Origin: an uncultured Alcaligenaceae bacterium
GTDB lineage: Bacteria > Pseudomonadota > Gammaproteobacteria > Burkholderiales > Burkholderiaceae_B
DNA: 64,000 nt
Direction of reading: 5' to 3'
NCBI GenBank assembly: GCA_937908115.1
Contig: CALEQZ010000002.1
Location: forward strand, 1 to 64,000
Shown here: positions 8,747-17,201 of the stretch, one piece after another
Numbering within the stretch: position 1 is the stretch's first letter
How the letters are laid out: every line of letters starts with the position of its first letter
Program-made: the position numbers and the translations under genes
Notes under the pieces: generated by a model
Databases searched by the model: none
Seen by the model: the letters and a program-made list of their open reading frames with translations, nothing else
What the model was told of the DNA's origin: nothing

Positions 8747-9889
8747 TCACGAGGCCGAGGCAGAGGCACTGAGCGTCGCCCGCGGTGCGTCGAAGGCCCC
8801 GCCGGTCTGTTCGCTTTCGCGCAAAGTCACCGGCGGCTTGCCGATCAGCGGAAAGACCAGCTCGGCGAACCGGATGGCCTCTTCCAGGTGCGGGTATCCA
8901 GACAAGACGAAGGTGTCGACGCCCAGCGCGGCGTATTCCATCAGCCGCTTGGCCACGGTCGGCGCGTCGCCGACGAGCGCGGTACCCGCGCCGCCGCGCA
9001 CCAGCCCGACGCCTGCCCACAAGTTGGGCGCAATCTCCAACTTGTCGCGGCGGCCGCCATGCAAGGCAGCCATGCGCCGCTGGCCGACGGAATCCATGGC
9101 GGCGTAGTTGCGCTGCGCCTTCTCGATGTCCTCATCGGTAAGCTTGCTGATCAGGCGCTCGGCGGCAGCCCAGGCCTCTTCATTGGTTTCCCGCACGATG
9201 ACGTGCAGGCGCACCCCGAAGCGCAAGGTGCGGCCGTACCGAGCGGCGCGCGCGCGCACGTCGGCGATTTTCTGCGCGACCGCATCGGGCGGCTCGCCCC
9301 AGGTCAGGTAGGCATCCACCTGCTTGGCGGCAAGTTCGTGCGCGGCATCGGAAGATCCCCCGAAGTACAGCGGCGGATGCGGCCTTTGCACGGGCGCGAA
9401 GTAATTCTTGCCGCCCTGGACCGTGAAATATTTGCCCTGGAAATCGACCTGTTCACCCTGCAGCAGCTTGCGCCATATCGCGAGGTACTCATCGGCGTAG
9501 GCGTAACGCTCGTCATGCCCGAGGAACACACCCTCGGCAGCCAGTTCGCGGGCGTCCCCGCCCGGCACGACATTGAGCAGCAGCCGGCCGTGCAGGGCCT
9601 GGTCCAGCGAGGCCGCCTGCCTGGCCGATGCGACCGGCTGCCCCAGCGACGTGCGCAGCGCCACCAGCAGCTTGATGCGCCGTGTGACAGGCACCAGGCT
9701 GGCCGCGACCACCCACGGATCCAGGCAGGAACTGCCCGTGGGAATCAGCAGGCCGTCGTAGCCCAGGTTTTCGCTGGTGACGGCGATGGTCCGCAGGTAT
9801 TCATTGGTGGGCGCGCGTCCGAAGTCGGACTTTCCGAGATAACGGGTGTCGCCCGAGGTGGGGAGGAACCAAAAAACGTCCAAGCTCAT
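8747..9889 (-). CDS. ssuD: FMNH2-dependent alkanesulfonate monooxygenase
   Basis: 380 residues, the usual SsuD length. SsuD cuts C1-C14 alkanesulfonates to aldehyde and sulfite using FMNH2 and oxygen. The sequence has the luciferase-like barrel with FWFLPTSGDTRYLG, LIPTGSSCLDPWVVAASLVPVT, NVVPGGDARELAAEG, DERYAYADEYLAIWRKLL and RPHPPLYFGGSSDAAHELAAKQVDAYLTWGEPP. The start ATG at 9887-9889 begins MSLDVFWF as in the family. It follows ssuACB in the same operon. No ssuE flavin reductase is visible, so reduced flavin must come from a reductase encoded elsewhere. Confidence 0.95.
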   Translation of the reverse strand: MSLDVFWFLPTSGDTRYLGKSDFGRAPTNEYLRTIAVTSENLGYDGLLIPTGSSCLDPWVVAASLVPVTRRIKLLVALRTSLGQPVASARQAASLDQALHGRLLLNVVPGGDARELAAEGVFLGHDERYAYADEYLAIWRKLLQGEQVDFQGKYFTVQGGKNYFAPVQRPHPPLYFGGSSDAAHELAAKQVDAYLTWGEPPDAVAQKIADVRARAARYGRTLRFGVRLHVIVRETNEEAWAAAERLISKLTDEDIEKAQRNYAAMDSVGQRRMAALHGGRRDKLEIAPNLWAGVGLVRGGAGTALVGDAPTVAKRLMEYAALGVDTFVLSGYPHLEEAIRFAELVFPLIGKPPVTLRESEQTGGAFDAPRATLSASASAS

Positions 9890-9929
9890 GTTTACATCCG
9901 GGAGAAAGGGCACGGCGTGCCGGAAGGCG

Positions 9930-10715
9930 CTAGGCTGCATCGCGCACGGCGCCGGTCGCGGCACCCTCGCGCCTGCCGAGCAGCCGGTTCAGGATGCCCC
10001 CTTCGATGGCCGCATAGCGCGCATCACCGCGCTCGCGCGGACGACCCAGCGCGATGCGCTGCACCAGCGCAACGCGTCCTGCCTCCAGGATCACTGCGCG
10101 GTTGGCCAGCGCCACGGCCTCGCTCACGTCGTGCGTGACCAGCACCGCCGTGAAGCGGTGTTCCTGCCACAGGCGCTCGATGAGCGACTGCATGTCGATG
10201 CGCGTCAATGCATCCAACGCGCCCAAGGGCTCGTCCAGCAGCAACAGCCGCGGGCGGTGCACGAGCGCGCGGGCCAGCGCCACGCGCTGCCGCTGCCCGC
10301 CAGATAGCACGCCCGGCCATTCATGGGCACGATCGGCCAGGCCGACCTGCTCCAGCGCACGCAGGCCTTGCGCACGCACTTGGCCTTTGCTGCCGCGCAG
10401 GCCCAACGTCACGTTATCCAGCACCGTCTGCCAAGGAAGCAAACGGGAATCCTGGTACATGATGCGGGCCTGTGCGGCGATGCCGTCGACCGGCTCGCCA
10501 TCCAGGGTGATGCGCCCCGCCGTGGGCGCATCCAGTCCGGCCAGCAGGCGCAGCAAGGTACTCTTGCCGCAGCCGCTCTTGCCTACGATGGCGACGAAGT
10601 CGCCACCCGGGATCTCCAGGTCTATCTGGCGCAGGACTTCGCGCGACCCGAAGCGCTTGGACAGGCCGCGCACGGCGATGGTCACGCCCACTGCGGGATT
10701 GTCGATCGGGATCAT
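9930..10715 (-). CDS. ssuB: Sulfonate ABC transporter ATPase
   Basis: 261 residues, the size of SsuB. Walker A GKSGCGKST is at 45-53, with Q-loop YQDSRLLPW, signature LSGGQRQRVALARAL, Walker B RLLLLDEPLGALD and switch THDVSEA. The ATG at 10713-10715 follows TGGAGAAATGCATCC, a usable ribosome-binding site. An earlier in-frame ATG would run through ssuC. It powers SsuC for sulfonate import. Confidence 0.94.
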   Translation of the reverse strand: MIPIDNPAVGVTIAVRGLSKRFGSREVLRQIDLEIPGGDFVAIVGKSGCGKSTLLRLLAGLDAPTAGRITLDGEPVDGIAAQARIMYQDSRLLPWQTVLDNVTLGLRGSKGQVRAQGLRALEQVGLADRAHEWPGVLSGGQRQRVALARALVHRPRLLLLDEPLGALDALTRIDMQSLIERLWQEHRFTAVLVTHDVSEAVALANRAVILEAGRVALVQRIALGRPRERGDARYAAIEGGILNRLLGRREGAATGAVRDAA

Positions 10716-10734
10716 GGATGCATTTCTCCAGGCG

Positions 10735-11517
10735 TCATGCAGCGTGCAGGCCGGCATTCCAGCGCAGCAGGCGCCGTTCGAGCGCACGGGCGGCCACGTC
10801 GGCCAGCTTCCCGAGGACGGCGTACAAAAGGATGGCCAGGACGACCACGTCGGTTTGCATGAACTCGCGGGCATTCATGGCCATGTAGCCGATGCCGCTC
10901 GAGGCTGCGATGGTTTCGGCCACGATCAGCGTCAGCCACATGAATCCCAGCGCAAACCGCACGCCCACCAGGATGCTGGGCAGCGCGCCTGGCACGATGA
11001 CCTTGGCAAACAGCTCGCGGCGCGTCAGGCCGTAGGAGCGGCCCATCTCTACCAGGCCGGCGTCGACCGAGCGGATGCCATGGTGGGTGTTGATGTAGAC
11101 GGGGAACAGAGTCCCCAGCGCCACCAGGAAGAGCTTTCCCGCCTCGTCGATGCCGAACCACAGGATGACCAGGGGGATCATGGCCAGGTGCGGCACGTTG
11201 CGCACCATCTGTATGGTCGTGTCGAACAGCCGGTCGAAGATCCGCAATCCGCCGTTGAGCAACCCGAGGACCAGCCCGAGCCCGCCGCCGATCAAGAACC
11301 CCGTAGCGGCCCGCACGAAGCTCGCCCACAGATGGGCGACAAGGTCGCCGGATCGCAACAGGGACCAGGCTGCTTCGAGCACGGCCGACGGTGCCGGCGC
11401 AATCCGGCTGGTGATCCAGCCGCGTTGTGCGGCAAGCTGCCACAGTGCCAGCAAGGCAGCCGGTAGCAGCCATGGGAGCAGCGCTTGGCTGCCGCGGCGG
11501 GCGTCCGGTGACGTCAT
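10735..11517 (-). CDS. ssuC: Sulfonate ABC transporter permease
   Basis: 260 residues with about six membrane segments and the EAA-type loop MGRSYGLTRRELFAKVIVPGALPSILVG. Two ATGs six bases apart could start it. The second (11517) is preferred because AAAGGGG lies about six bases before it, whereas it abuts the first. It sits between ssuA (18-base gap) and ssuB (19-base gap). Confidence 0.93.
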   Translation of the reverse strand: MTSPDARRGSQALLPWLLPAALLALWQLAAQRGWITSRIAPAPSAVLEAAWSLLRSGDLVAHLWASFVRAATGFLIGGGLGLVLGLLNGGLRIFDRLFDTTIQMVRNVPHLAMIPLVILWFGIDEAGKLFLVALGTLFPVYINTHHGIRSVDAGLVEMGRSYGLTRRELFAKVIVPGALPSILVGVRFALGFMWLTLIVAETIAASSGIGYMAMNAREFMQTDVVVLAILLYAVLGKLADVAARALERRLLRWNAGLHAA

Positions 11518-11535
11518 GGGCATCCCCTTTTGCGT

Positions 11536-12507
11536 TCAGGCCGCAGGCTTCCAGACGACCGAGGCCACGTCCAGCTTGCGGGGGATCAGCTTCAACGCAA
11601 AGAACGTATCGGCGATGTCTTGCTGGTTCTGCACCACCTCGTCCGTAAGCCTGCGCACGCCGTACCCGTAGTTCTGCAGCGCATTGCGCGTGATTTCCCT
11701 GGGCAGGCCGATCTGCGGGGCGAGGATGTCTGCGGCCGCATCGAAATTGCCCACGGTCCACTCGCCGGTGGCCTTGATTTCCTCGATGGCCGCCTGCAGG
11801 ACCCCCGGGTTGGCCTGGGCATATTTGCCCGTAGACAGGTAGAAGTTGTAGTTGTGCGCCACGCCCACCGCGTCGACGAGCACGCGCGCGCCGACCTGCC
11901 CGACCGCCGCTTCGGCAAACGGATCCCAGATGACCCAGGCATCGATCGAGCCGTTTTCGAAGGCGGCACGCGCCTCGGCCGGCGGCAGCAGCACCACTTG
12001 CACGTCCGAATACGCCAGGCCGGCTTTCTCAAGCAACTTGACCAACAGGTAGTGGACGTTCGACCCCCGGTTCAGCGCGACGCGCCGGCCTTTGAGCTCG
12101 GCCACCGAGGAAAGCGTCGAATCCTTGGGGATGAGGACTTTCTCGGCCTTGGGCGCCGGCGGCTCGTTGGCCACATAGACCAGGTCCGCACCGGCTGCCT
12201 GGGCAAACACGGGAGGCGTTTCGCCCACGCAGGCAAAGTCGATGCCGCCGACGTTCAGGCCTTCGAGCATCTGCGGGCCGGCGGTGAACTCTATCCACCG
12301 CACCGTCACGCCTTCTTTTTGCAGGCGCGCATCCAGGTTGCCGCGCGCCTTGAGGATGGCGAGGTTCGACCCCTTCTGCCAGCCTACGCGGACTTCCCCT
12401 GCCTTGGCCTGGGCGCGCACGAATCCAGGCAGGCCCAGGGTGGTGATGGCTGCCGCGCCCTTGAGCAAGCGTCGGCGCGGCCGTGAAAGCGACTCGAAAT
12501 CGCGCAT
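11536..12507 (-). CDS. ssuA: Sulfonate-binding periplasmic protein, probable Tat substrate
   Basis: A 323-residue SsuA-type binding protein: KAGEVRVGWQKGSNLAILKARG, GLNVGGIDFACVGETPPVFAQAAG, KGRRVALNRGSNVHYLLVKLLEKAGL, GSIDAWVIWDPFAEAA. Its N-terminus has RRRLLKG followed by a hydrophobic stretch and VRAQA, which looks like a twin-arginine signal, unusual for SsuA. It is the first gene of the twelve-gene operon, and a 166-base gap with dyad symmetry precedes it. Confidence 0.94.
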   Translation of the reverse strand: MRDFESLSRPRRRLLKGAAAITTLGLPGFVRAQAKAGEVRVGWQKGSNLAILKARGNLDARLQKEGVTVRWIEFTAGPQMLEGLNVGGIDFACVGETPPVFAQAAGADLVYVANEPPAPKAEKVLIPKDSTLSSVAELKGRRVALNRGSNVHYLLVKLLEKAGLAYSDVQVVLLPPAEARAAFENGSIDAWVIWDPFAEAAVGQVGARVLVDAVGVAHNYNFYLSTGKYAQANPGVLQAAIEEIKATGEWTVGNFDAAADILAPQIGLPREITRNALQNYGYGVRRLTDEVVQNQQDIADTFFALKLIPRKLDVASVVWKPAA

Positions 12508-12537
12508 CGATGCATCCCTCGTCGAAATGAGGAATGC

Positions 12538-12604
12538 ATTCTAGGAATCGCCCGCGACGGTCCGCCAATACACTTTTTCCATGTCGATATGAGACATGAA
12601 AAAA
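12538..12604 (-). promoter_or_regulatory. Probable ssu operon promoter with upstream dyad
   Basis: Read on the minus strand, a 12-base inverted repeat (TTTTTTCATGTC with 11 of 12 positions matched, 7-base loop; 12574-12604) is followed by TTGGCG (12563-12568), 19 bases, then TAGAAT (12538-12543). These are possible -35 and -10 boxes. A dyad just upstream of a poor -35 box is typical of LysR-type activators such as CysB/Cbl/SsuR. The regulator is inferred and the promoter call is tentative. The dyad is too AT-rich for a good terminator. Confidence 0.4.
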
Positions 12605-12673
12605 GAAATCGGCGCGATATAGGCAGGCAACACAGCAGGCAAGCGCGTGCAGCCGGGACGCGCCTGGCGAAGG

Positions 12674-13306
12674 CTATTTCCTTGCGTCCATCGCCATGCG
12701 CACCGCCAGGCCCGCGAGCACGGTCCCCATCAAATAGCGCTGTACCGCGGCCCACAGCGGCCGGCGCGCCAGGAAGGCAGCGATCGATCCGGCAGCCAGC
12801 GCGATCATGGCGTTGACCGTCACGCTGATGGCGATCTGGATCGCCCCAAGAATGACGGACTGCGCGAACACGCTGCCCAGCTCGGGCTTGATGAATTGCG
12901 GCAGCAGCGACAGGTACAACACGGCGATCTTGGGGTTGAGCAGGTTCGTCAGCAGCCCCATCGCGAACAGCCGACGCGCGGAATCCTTGGGCAGCTTGCG
13001 CACCTCAAAGACCGACGCGCCGCCGGGCTTGAGCGCCTTCCATGCCAGCCATCCCAGGTAAAGGGCACCGGCAAAGCGCAGCGCGTCGTACGCGTACGGC
13101 ACGGCGAAAACCAGCGCGGTAATGCCCAGCGCCGTGCACAGCATGTAGAAGACGAAGCCCAGGGCCACGCCCGCCAGCGAGATCAGCCCGGCCATGGGCC
13201 CCTGGCTGATGGACCGCGACAGCAGGTAAATCATGTTGGGGCCTGGCGTACACACCATCCCCAGGGAAATGAGCGCGAATGCAACCGGGCTGGCGGTCTC
13301 GGGCAT
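12674..13306 (-). CDS. LysE/RhtB-family exporter
   Basis: A 210-residue membrane protein of the LysE superfamily, which exports amino acids or small metabolites. It has the N-terminal GMVCTPGPNMIYLLSRSISQG motif, the NLLNPKIAVLYLSLLPQF motif and about six membrane segments. It starts 44 bases after the NERD-helicase gene on the same strand and lies upstream of ssuA. The cargo cannot be told from sequence. Confidence 0.92.
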   Translation of the reverse strand: MPETASPVAFALISLGMVCTPGPNMIYLLSRSISQGPMAGLISLAGVALGFVFYMLCTALGITALVFAVPYAYDALRFAGALYLGWLAWKALKPGGASVFEVRKLPKDSARRLFAMGLLTNLLNPKIAVLYLSLLPQFIKPELGSVFAQSVILGAIQIAISVTVNAMIALAAGSIAAFLARRPLWAAVQRYLMGTVLAGLAVRMAMDARK

Positions 13307-13350
13307 GATGGCGACTCCTTGAATGGCAAAACACCAGAAAGCGTTGCCGG

Positions 13351-14982
13351 CTATTGGCGCTCCAGCAGCGCCCGCGCCGCGCGCTCGGACAGCACCACGA
13401 TGAGCTTCATGGTCGCGCGCGTGGCGCCGACGAAGAGCTTGCGGACTTCCTTCTCGCCGAGCGAATCGAAGTCGATTTCGGCAAAAACGACCGCCGGCGC
13501 CGACTGCCCCTTGAACCGGTAGACCGATTCCGCGAGCACGTCGCCTTGGGTGTAGGCAGGCTGGCCAAGCAGATCATATCCGCCGGTGAAGGTGCGCAGC
13601 TTGTGTGGCCCGAGCTGGTCGTACCCGAGCAGCAGAGAATTCTCTCGGCCACGGAAGCTGAGCAGGACCACGTCCTCCTGCCGGAAACCGGCTGAATAGC
13701 ACATGCGTATGCCCTGCTTGGCAGCCTGCAGCAGCCCCTGCGTATCGCCGTACGTCAGGAACTCCACCTCCGGCGCGTCGATGGGCGATTGCGCCTCGAT
13801 GTCGACGCCCGGGGGCAGGATGGATTGCAGCAGCCTGACCACCGGCCGCGGGCTGCGGAAATTGCTTGCCGCGCGCAGCCTTACCCATCCCGGCAGCGCC
13901 ACGGGCGGCTGGCCGTACAGGTTTTGCATGGGGTCTTCCAGCCAGAGTGCCCGCGCGCCCGGCCGTGCGTGGCGCAGCACCATGTCGCGCCACTGTTCGT
14001 TGAAGTCCTGGCCTTCGTCGACGATGACCGTGTCAAAGCGCAGCGCCTCCGGCACCGGCAGCGCGGCGGCGTCGGCCACCAGGCACTCGAAGGCGCCCGG
14101 CTGGCCGAAGTCGGGCGTGCGCCCGGACTCGCGCAACAGCCGGTCACACAGCATGTGGAACGTGCACGCCAGTCCGCCCGCAGGCGCGATGCTCGAAAAA
14201 TGATCGGCCAGCGGACGGTTGAAGCACACGTACAAGGGTCGCAGCCCCCTGTCCACGGCATCACGGTATTCTGCCAAGGCCAGCTGCGTCTTGCCCGAAC
14301 CGGCCGTGCCGACCACGCGCAGCCGAAAGGGCTCCATGTCGATGCGCCGCGCCCAGTGCGACAAGCCGCCAGCGATGCGCGTGACCAGGTTGCGCGCCTG
14401 GCCGATGAGCGCACTGACGTCGACCTCCAGCTTGATGATGTCGCACAAGAAGCGGTGCACGCGCGCAGCCTGCGCGTGGTCTTCGCCCGCAGGCAGTATT
14501 TCCTGGATCACGGCGCACAGGCTGCCGCTGCGACTGGCATCGACGATGCGCTCAGGCGCCAGTCCCGCCGTGCCCGGTGAGCGCACGAGGTAATCCGGAC
14601 AATAAAGCAAGTGCTCGATAACGACTGGCTCGCCGTCCAGGCTGCGCGACAACTTGCTACGCAATCCGGCGACGGTACGGCCCATTTGCGCCGGCACCAG
14701 CTTCGTGCGTCCGGCATAGCGCTTGGCCAAGCCCTCTGCGGTTTCTTCCAGGATGCCGCTTTTCTGCTCGATGATCAGCAGGTGTCCCGCGCGATTGACC
14801 ACGACGAAATCGATTTCGCCGTAAATGGCATGCCGGCGCTCGATGTTGGTCCAGTGCACCGAGTGGTACACCGTGTAGCCATCGGGCAGTCCCTTGGCGA
14901 GCACGGCCAGCGTTTCCAGCTCGCGCTGGACCGGCCCGCTGGCCTGCAGGGTGTCCCAGCCATCAGGAATGACGCGCGCCAC
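13351..14982 (-). CDS. NERD nuclease-domain / UvrD-like helicase protein
   Basis: A 543-residue protein. An N-terminal NERD-type nuclease domain carries the restriction-like motif D58 ... E72-x-K74 (GEIDFVVV ... IIEQKSG). A superfamily-1 helicase core follows, with Walker A GTAGSGKT at about 225, Walker B VIVDEGQDF at about 318, a polar motif near LWLEDPMQNLYG and motif VI LFVGATRA near 517. The GTG at 14980-14982 is chosen because GGGAGG lies four bases before it. An ATG 48 bases earlier is possible, but its extra residues look unrelated. Role unknown: DNA repair or nucleic-acid defence are the main options. It stands alone apart from the LysE gene behind it. Confidence 0.85.
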   Translation of the reverse strand: MARVIPDGWDTLQASGPVQRELETLAVLAKGLPDGYTVYHSVHWTNIERRHAIYGEIDFVVVNRAGHLLIIEQKSGILEETAEGLAKRYAGRTKLVPAQMGRTVAGLRSKLSRSLDGEPVVIEHLLYCPDYLVRSPGTAGLAPERIVDASRSGSLCAVIQEILPAGEDHAQAARVHRFLCDIIKLEVDVSALIGQARNLVTRIAGGLSHWARRIDMEPFRLRVVGTAGSGKTQLALAEYRDAVDRGLRPLYVCFNRPLADHFSSIAPAGGLACTFHMLCDRLLRESGRTPDFGQPGAFECLVADAAALPVPEALRFDTVIVDEGQDFNEQWRDMVLRHARPGARALWLEDPMQNLYGQPPVALPGWVRLRAASNFRSPRPVVRLLQSILPPGVDIEAQSPIDAPEVEFLTYGDTQGLLQAAKQGIRMCYSAGFRQEDVVLLSFRGRENSLLLGYDQLGPHKLRTFTGGYDLLGQPAYTQGDVLAESVYRFKGQSAPAVVFAEIDFDSLGEKEVRKLFVGATRATMKLIVVLSERAARALLERQ

Positions 14983-15235
14983 GTGGCCTCCCTGTGCATT
15001 GCGATGCGACGAGGATACCGCAACCCGCATCGTTGATACGTTTTGTTTCGATTTTGCAGGCCGTGCGGAGATGCCGGCACGAAGCAAGGCAGTTCGCGCC
15101 AACACGCCGTCATCTTCGTATTTCCTCGCGCATTTTCTTCCAATTCCTGGCATTTCACCCCGTTTGCAGCAAGCCCGCCGGGTCTCCTACCATCGCGCCG
15201 CCGGGCTCCCGCATCGCCCGGCAAGGGAGACCGAC

Positions 15236-16216
15236 ATGACGCCAGACGCCACCCTCGATCGCGCCCCCGATCACTGGAACCCCGACTCGGTAATGGCCCT
15301 CTTCGACCTGCCGCTGCCTGAGTTGATCTACCGTGCGCAGCAAGTCCACAGGCGCCACTTCGACCCATGTTCCGTGCAAGTCGCCAGCCTGCTGTCGATC
15401 AAGACGGGCGGCTGCGCGGAGGATTGCGGATACTGCGCGCAATCGGCGCATCACCCCACGGGCCTGAAAGCCCAGCGGTTGATGCCTCTGCCGGAAATCA
15501 TCGCCGCTGCGCGCCGGGCCCGCGACGCCGGCGCAACTCGCTTTTGCATGGGCGCGGCGTGGCGCAGCCCCAAGCCGCGCGACATGCCGGCGCTCACCGA
15601 AGCCGTGCGCGCGGTCAAGGATTTGGGCCTGCAAACTTGCATGACGCTGGGCATGCTCGACGACGGCCAGGCCCAGGCGCTTGCCCAAGCGGGCCTGGAT
15701 TACTACAACCACAACCTGGACACCTCGCCGGCCTTCTACGGCAAGGTCATCGGCACGCGCACCTACCAGGACCGGCTGGATACGATCGCTCGGGTTCGCG
15801 CTGCCGGCATCAAGGTGTGCTGCGGCGGCATCATCGGCATGGGTGAATCGCGCGAAGATCGCGCCGCGCTGCTGGCGCAGTTGGCCAGCCTGCAGCCGCA
15901 GCCGGAATCCGTGCCGGTCAATTTGCTGATCCCCATCCCCGGTACGCCCCTGGCCGACGCGCCGCCGCTGGATCCCTTCGAGCTCGTGCGCACGATCGCA
16001 GCCGCGCGCATCACCATGCCTCGTTCGGCGGTACGATTGTCCGCCGGCCGACATGACATGCCGGAAAGCCTGCAAGCGCTTTGCTTGCTGGCCGGCGCCA
16101 ATTCGCTTTTTCAAGGCGATAAGCTGTTGACCGCCGCCAACCCCGAGGCCGATGCGGACCGGGCGCTGTTGCGCCGCCTGGGCATGCGCGCCAGCGTAGA
16201 CGGAGACATCGCATGA
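15236..16216 (+). CDS. bioB: Biotin synthase
   Basis: A 326-residue radical-SAM enzyme that inserts sulfur into dethiobiotin. It has C60-x3-C64-x2-C67 (CAEDCGYC), FCMGAAWR, YYNHNLDTSP, KVCCGGIIGMGE, PVNLLIPIPGTPL and the RLSAGR motif near the C-terminus. The ATG at 15236 follows AAGGGAGA and gives the family N-terminus. No other bio genes are adjacent. The downstream transporter gene overlaps its end by four bases. Confidence 0.97.
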   Translation: MTPDATLDRAPDHWNPDSVMALFDLPLPELIYRAQQVHRRHFDPCSVQVASLLSIKTGGCAEDCGYCAQSAHHPTGLKAQRLMPLPEIIAAARRARDAGATRFCMGAAWRSPKPRDMPALTEAVRAVKDLGLQTCMTLGMLDDGQAQALAQAGLDYYNHNLDTSPAFYGKVIGTRTYQDRLDTIARVRAAGIKVCCGGIIGMGESREDRAALLAQLASLQPQPESVPVNLLIPIPGTPLADAPPLDPFELVRTIAAARITMPRSAVRLSAGRHDMPESLQALCLLAGANSLFQGDKLLTAANPEADADRALLRRLGMRASVDGDIA

Positions 16217-17100
16217 TTTACCTCGCCTGCAGCATTGCCTGCAGCATCACCGTGGCCGTGCTGCTCAAGCTGGCGCGGCGTTGGCAGGTCGATGTGCGCC
16301 AAGCCATCGCGGTCAACTATGTCATCGCCGCCGTGCTGTGCGTGGCGGTGCTGCGCCCGGCCGTGCAAGAGCTGGCGCGGCCGGCCACCCCGTGGGGCGT
16401 GCTCATTGCCTTGGGCGTGCTGCTGCCATCGGTGTTCCTGGCCATGGCCGCGTCGGTGCGGCATGCGGGCATCGTGCGCAGCGACGCCGCACAGCGCCTG
16501 TCGTTGTTCATCCCGCTGCTTGCCGCCTTCCTGCTGTTCGGCGAAACCCTCTCGGCGCAAAAGCTCTTGGGCATCGCCGCCGCCTTCGCCGCGCTGGCCT
16601 GCCTGATCGGGCGACGCCAGGCCGATGCATCAGGCAGTGACGCCGGCCAGCCGCCAGGGCCGGCGGACATCCCGGCCATCGGCCGCGCAGCGTGGCTTTG
16701 GCCGCTGGCGGTGTGGCTGGGCTACGGGGTGATAGACATCCTGTTCAAGCAAATGGCCCGTGCCGGCACCTCGTTTGCCGGCGGCCTACTCGCGTCCTTC
16801 GTGATGGCTGGCATCGTGGCCTTCGCCACGCTGTTGGCGCTACGCGTGCGCTGGTCCTGGCGCCACGCCGCGGGCGGCCTGCTGCTGGGGCTGGCAAACT
16901 TCGGCAACATCCTGTTTTACATCCGCGCGCACCAGCACTTCCCGGACAACCCTGCGCTGGTGTTCTCCGCCATGAACATCGGCGTCATCACTGCCGGCAC
17001 GCTGGTCGGGGCAGCCGCCTTTCGAGAGCCGCTGACACCACGCAATTGGGCGGGCGTCGCGCTGGCCGTGGCGGCCATCGCCATCATGATCCCGAGATAG
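16213..17100 (+). CDS. DMT-superfamily (EamA-like) transporter
   Basis: A 295-residue membrane protein with about ten hydrophobic segments arranged as two similar halves, for example PLLAAFLLFGETLSAQKLLGIAAAFAAL and AGTLVGAAAFREPLTPRNWAGVALAVAAI. It begins in the ATGA overlap at the end of bioB, so the two genes are co-translated. Transport of biotin or a precursor is conceivable from context but not shown by sequence. Confidence 0.88.
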   Translation: MIYLACSIACSITVAVLLKLARRWQVDVRQAIAVNYVIAAVLCVAVLRPAVQELARPATPWGVLIALGVLLPSVFLAMAASVRHAGIVRSDAAQRLSLFIPLLAAFLLFGETLSAQKLLGIAAAFAALACLIGRRQADASGSDAGQPPGPADIPAIGRAAWLWPLAVWLGYGVIDILFKQMARAGTSFAGGLLASFVMAGIVAFATLLALRVRWSWRHAAGGLLLGLANFGNILFYIRAHQHFPDNPALVFSAMNIGVITAGTLVGAAAFREPLTPRNWAGVALAVAAIAIMIPR

Positions 17101-17201
17101 CCGCCTATAGCCGGCGACGTGCGGCGCGCCCCGGCCTGGCGTCCCGGCGGCTGCGCACCCCGCCCCGGTGCCTGCGCACCCGCCGGAACTTCGCATCGCC
17201 G

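Noticed and set aside
12574..12604. Terminator for the LysE gene
   Set aside because: The stem is AT-rich and a GC clamp is missing; position upstream of a promoter fits an operator better.
14983..15153. Longer start for the NERD-helicase protein
   Set aside because: The extra residues show no domain, and the GTG at 14982 has a much better ribosome-binding site; the ATG at 15030 remains an option.
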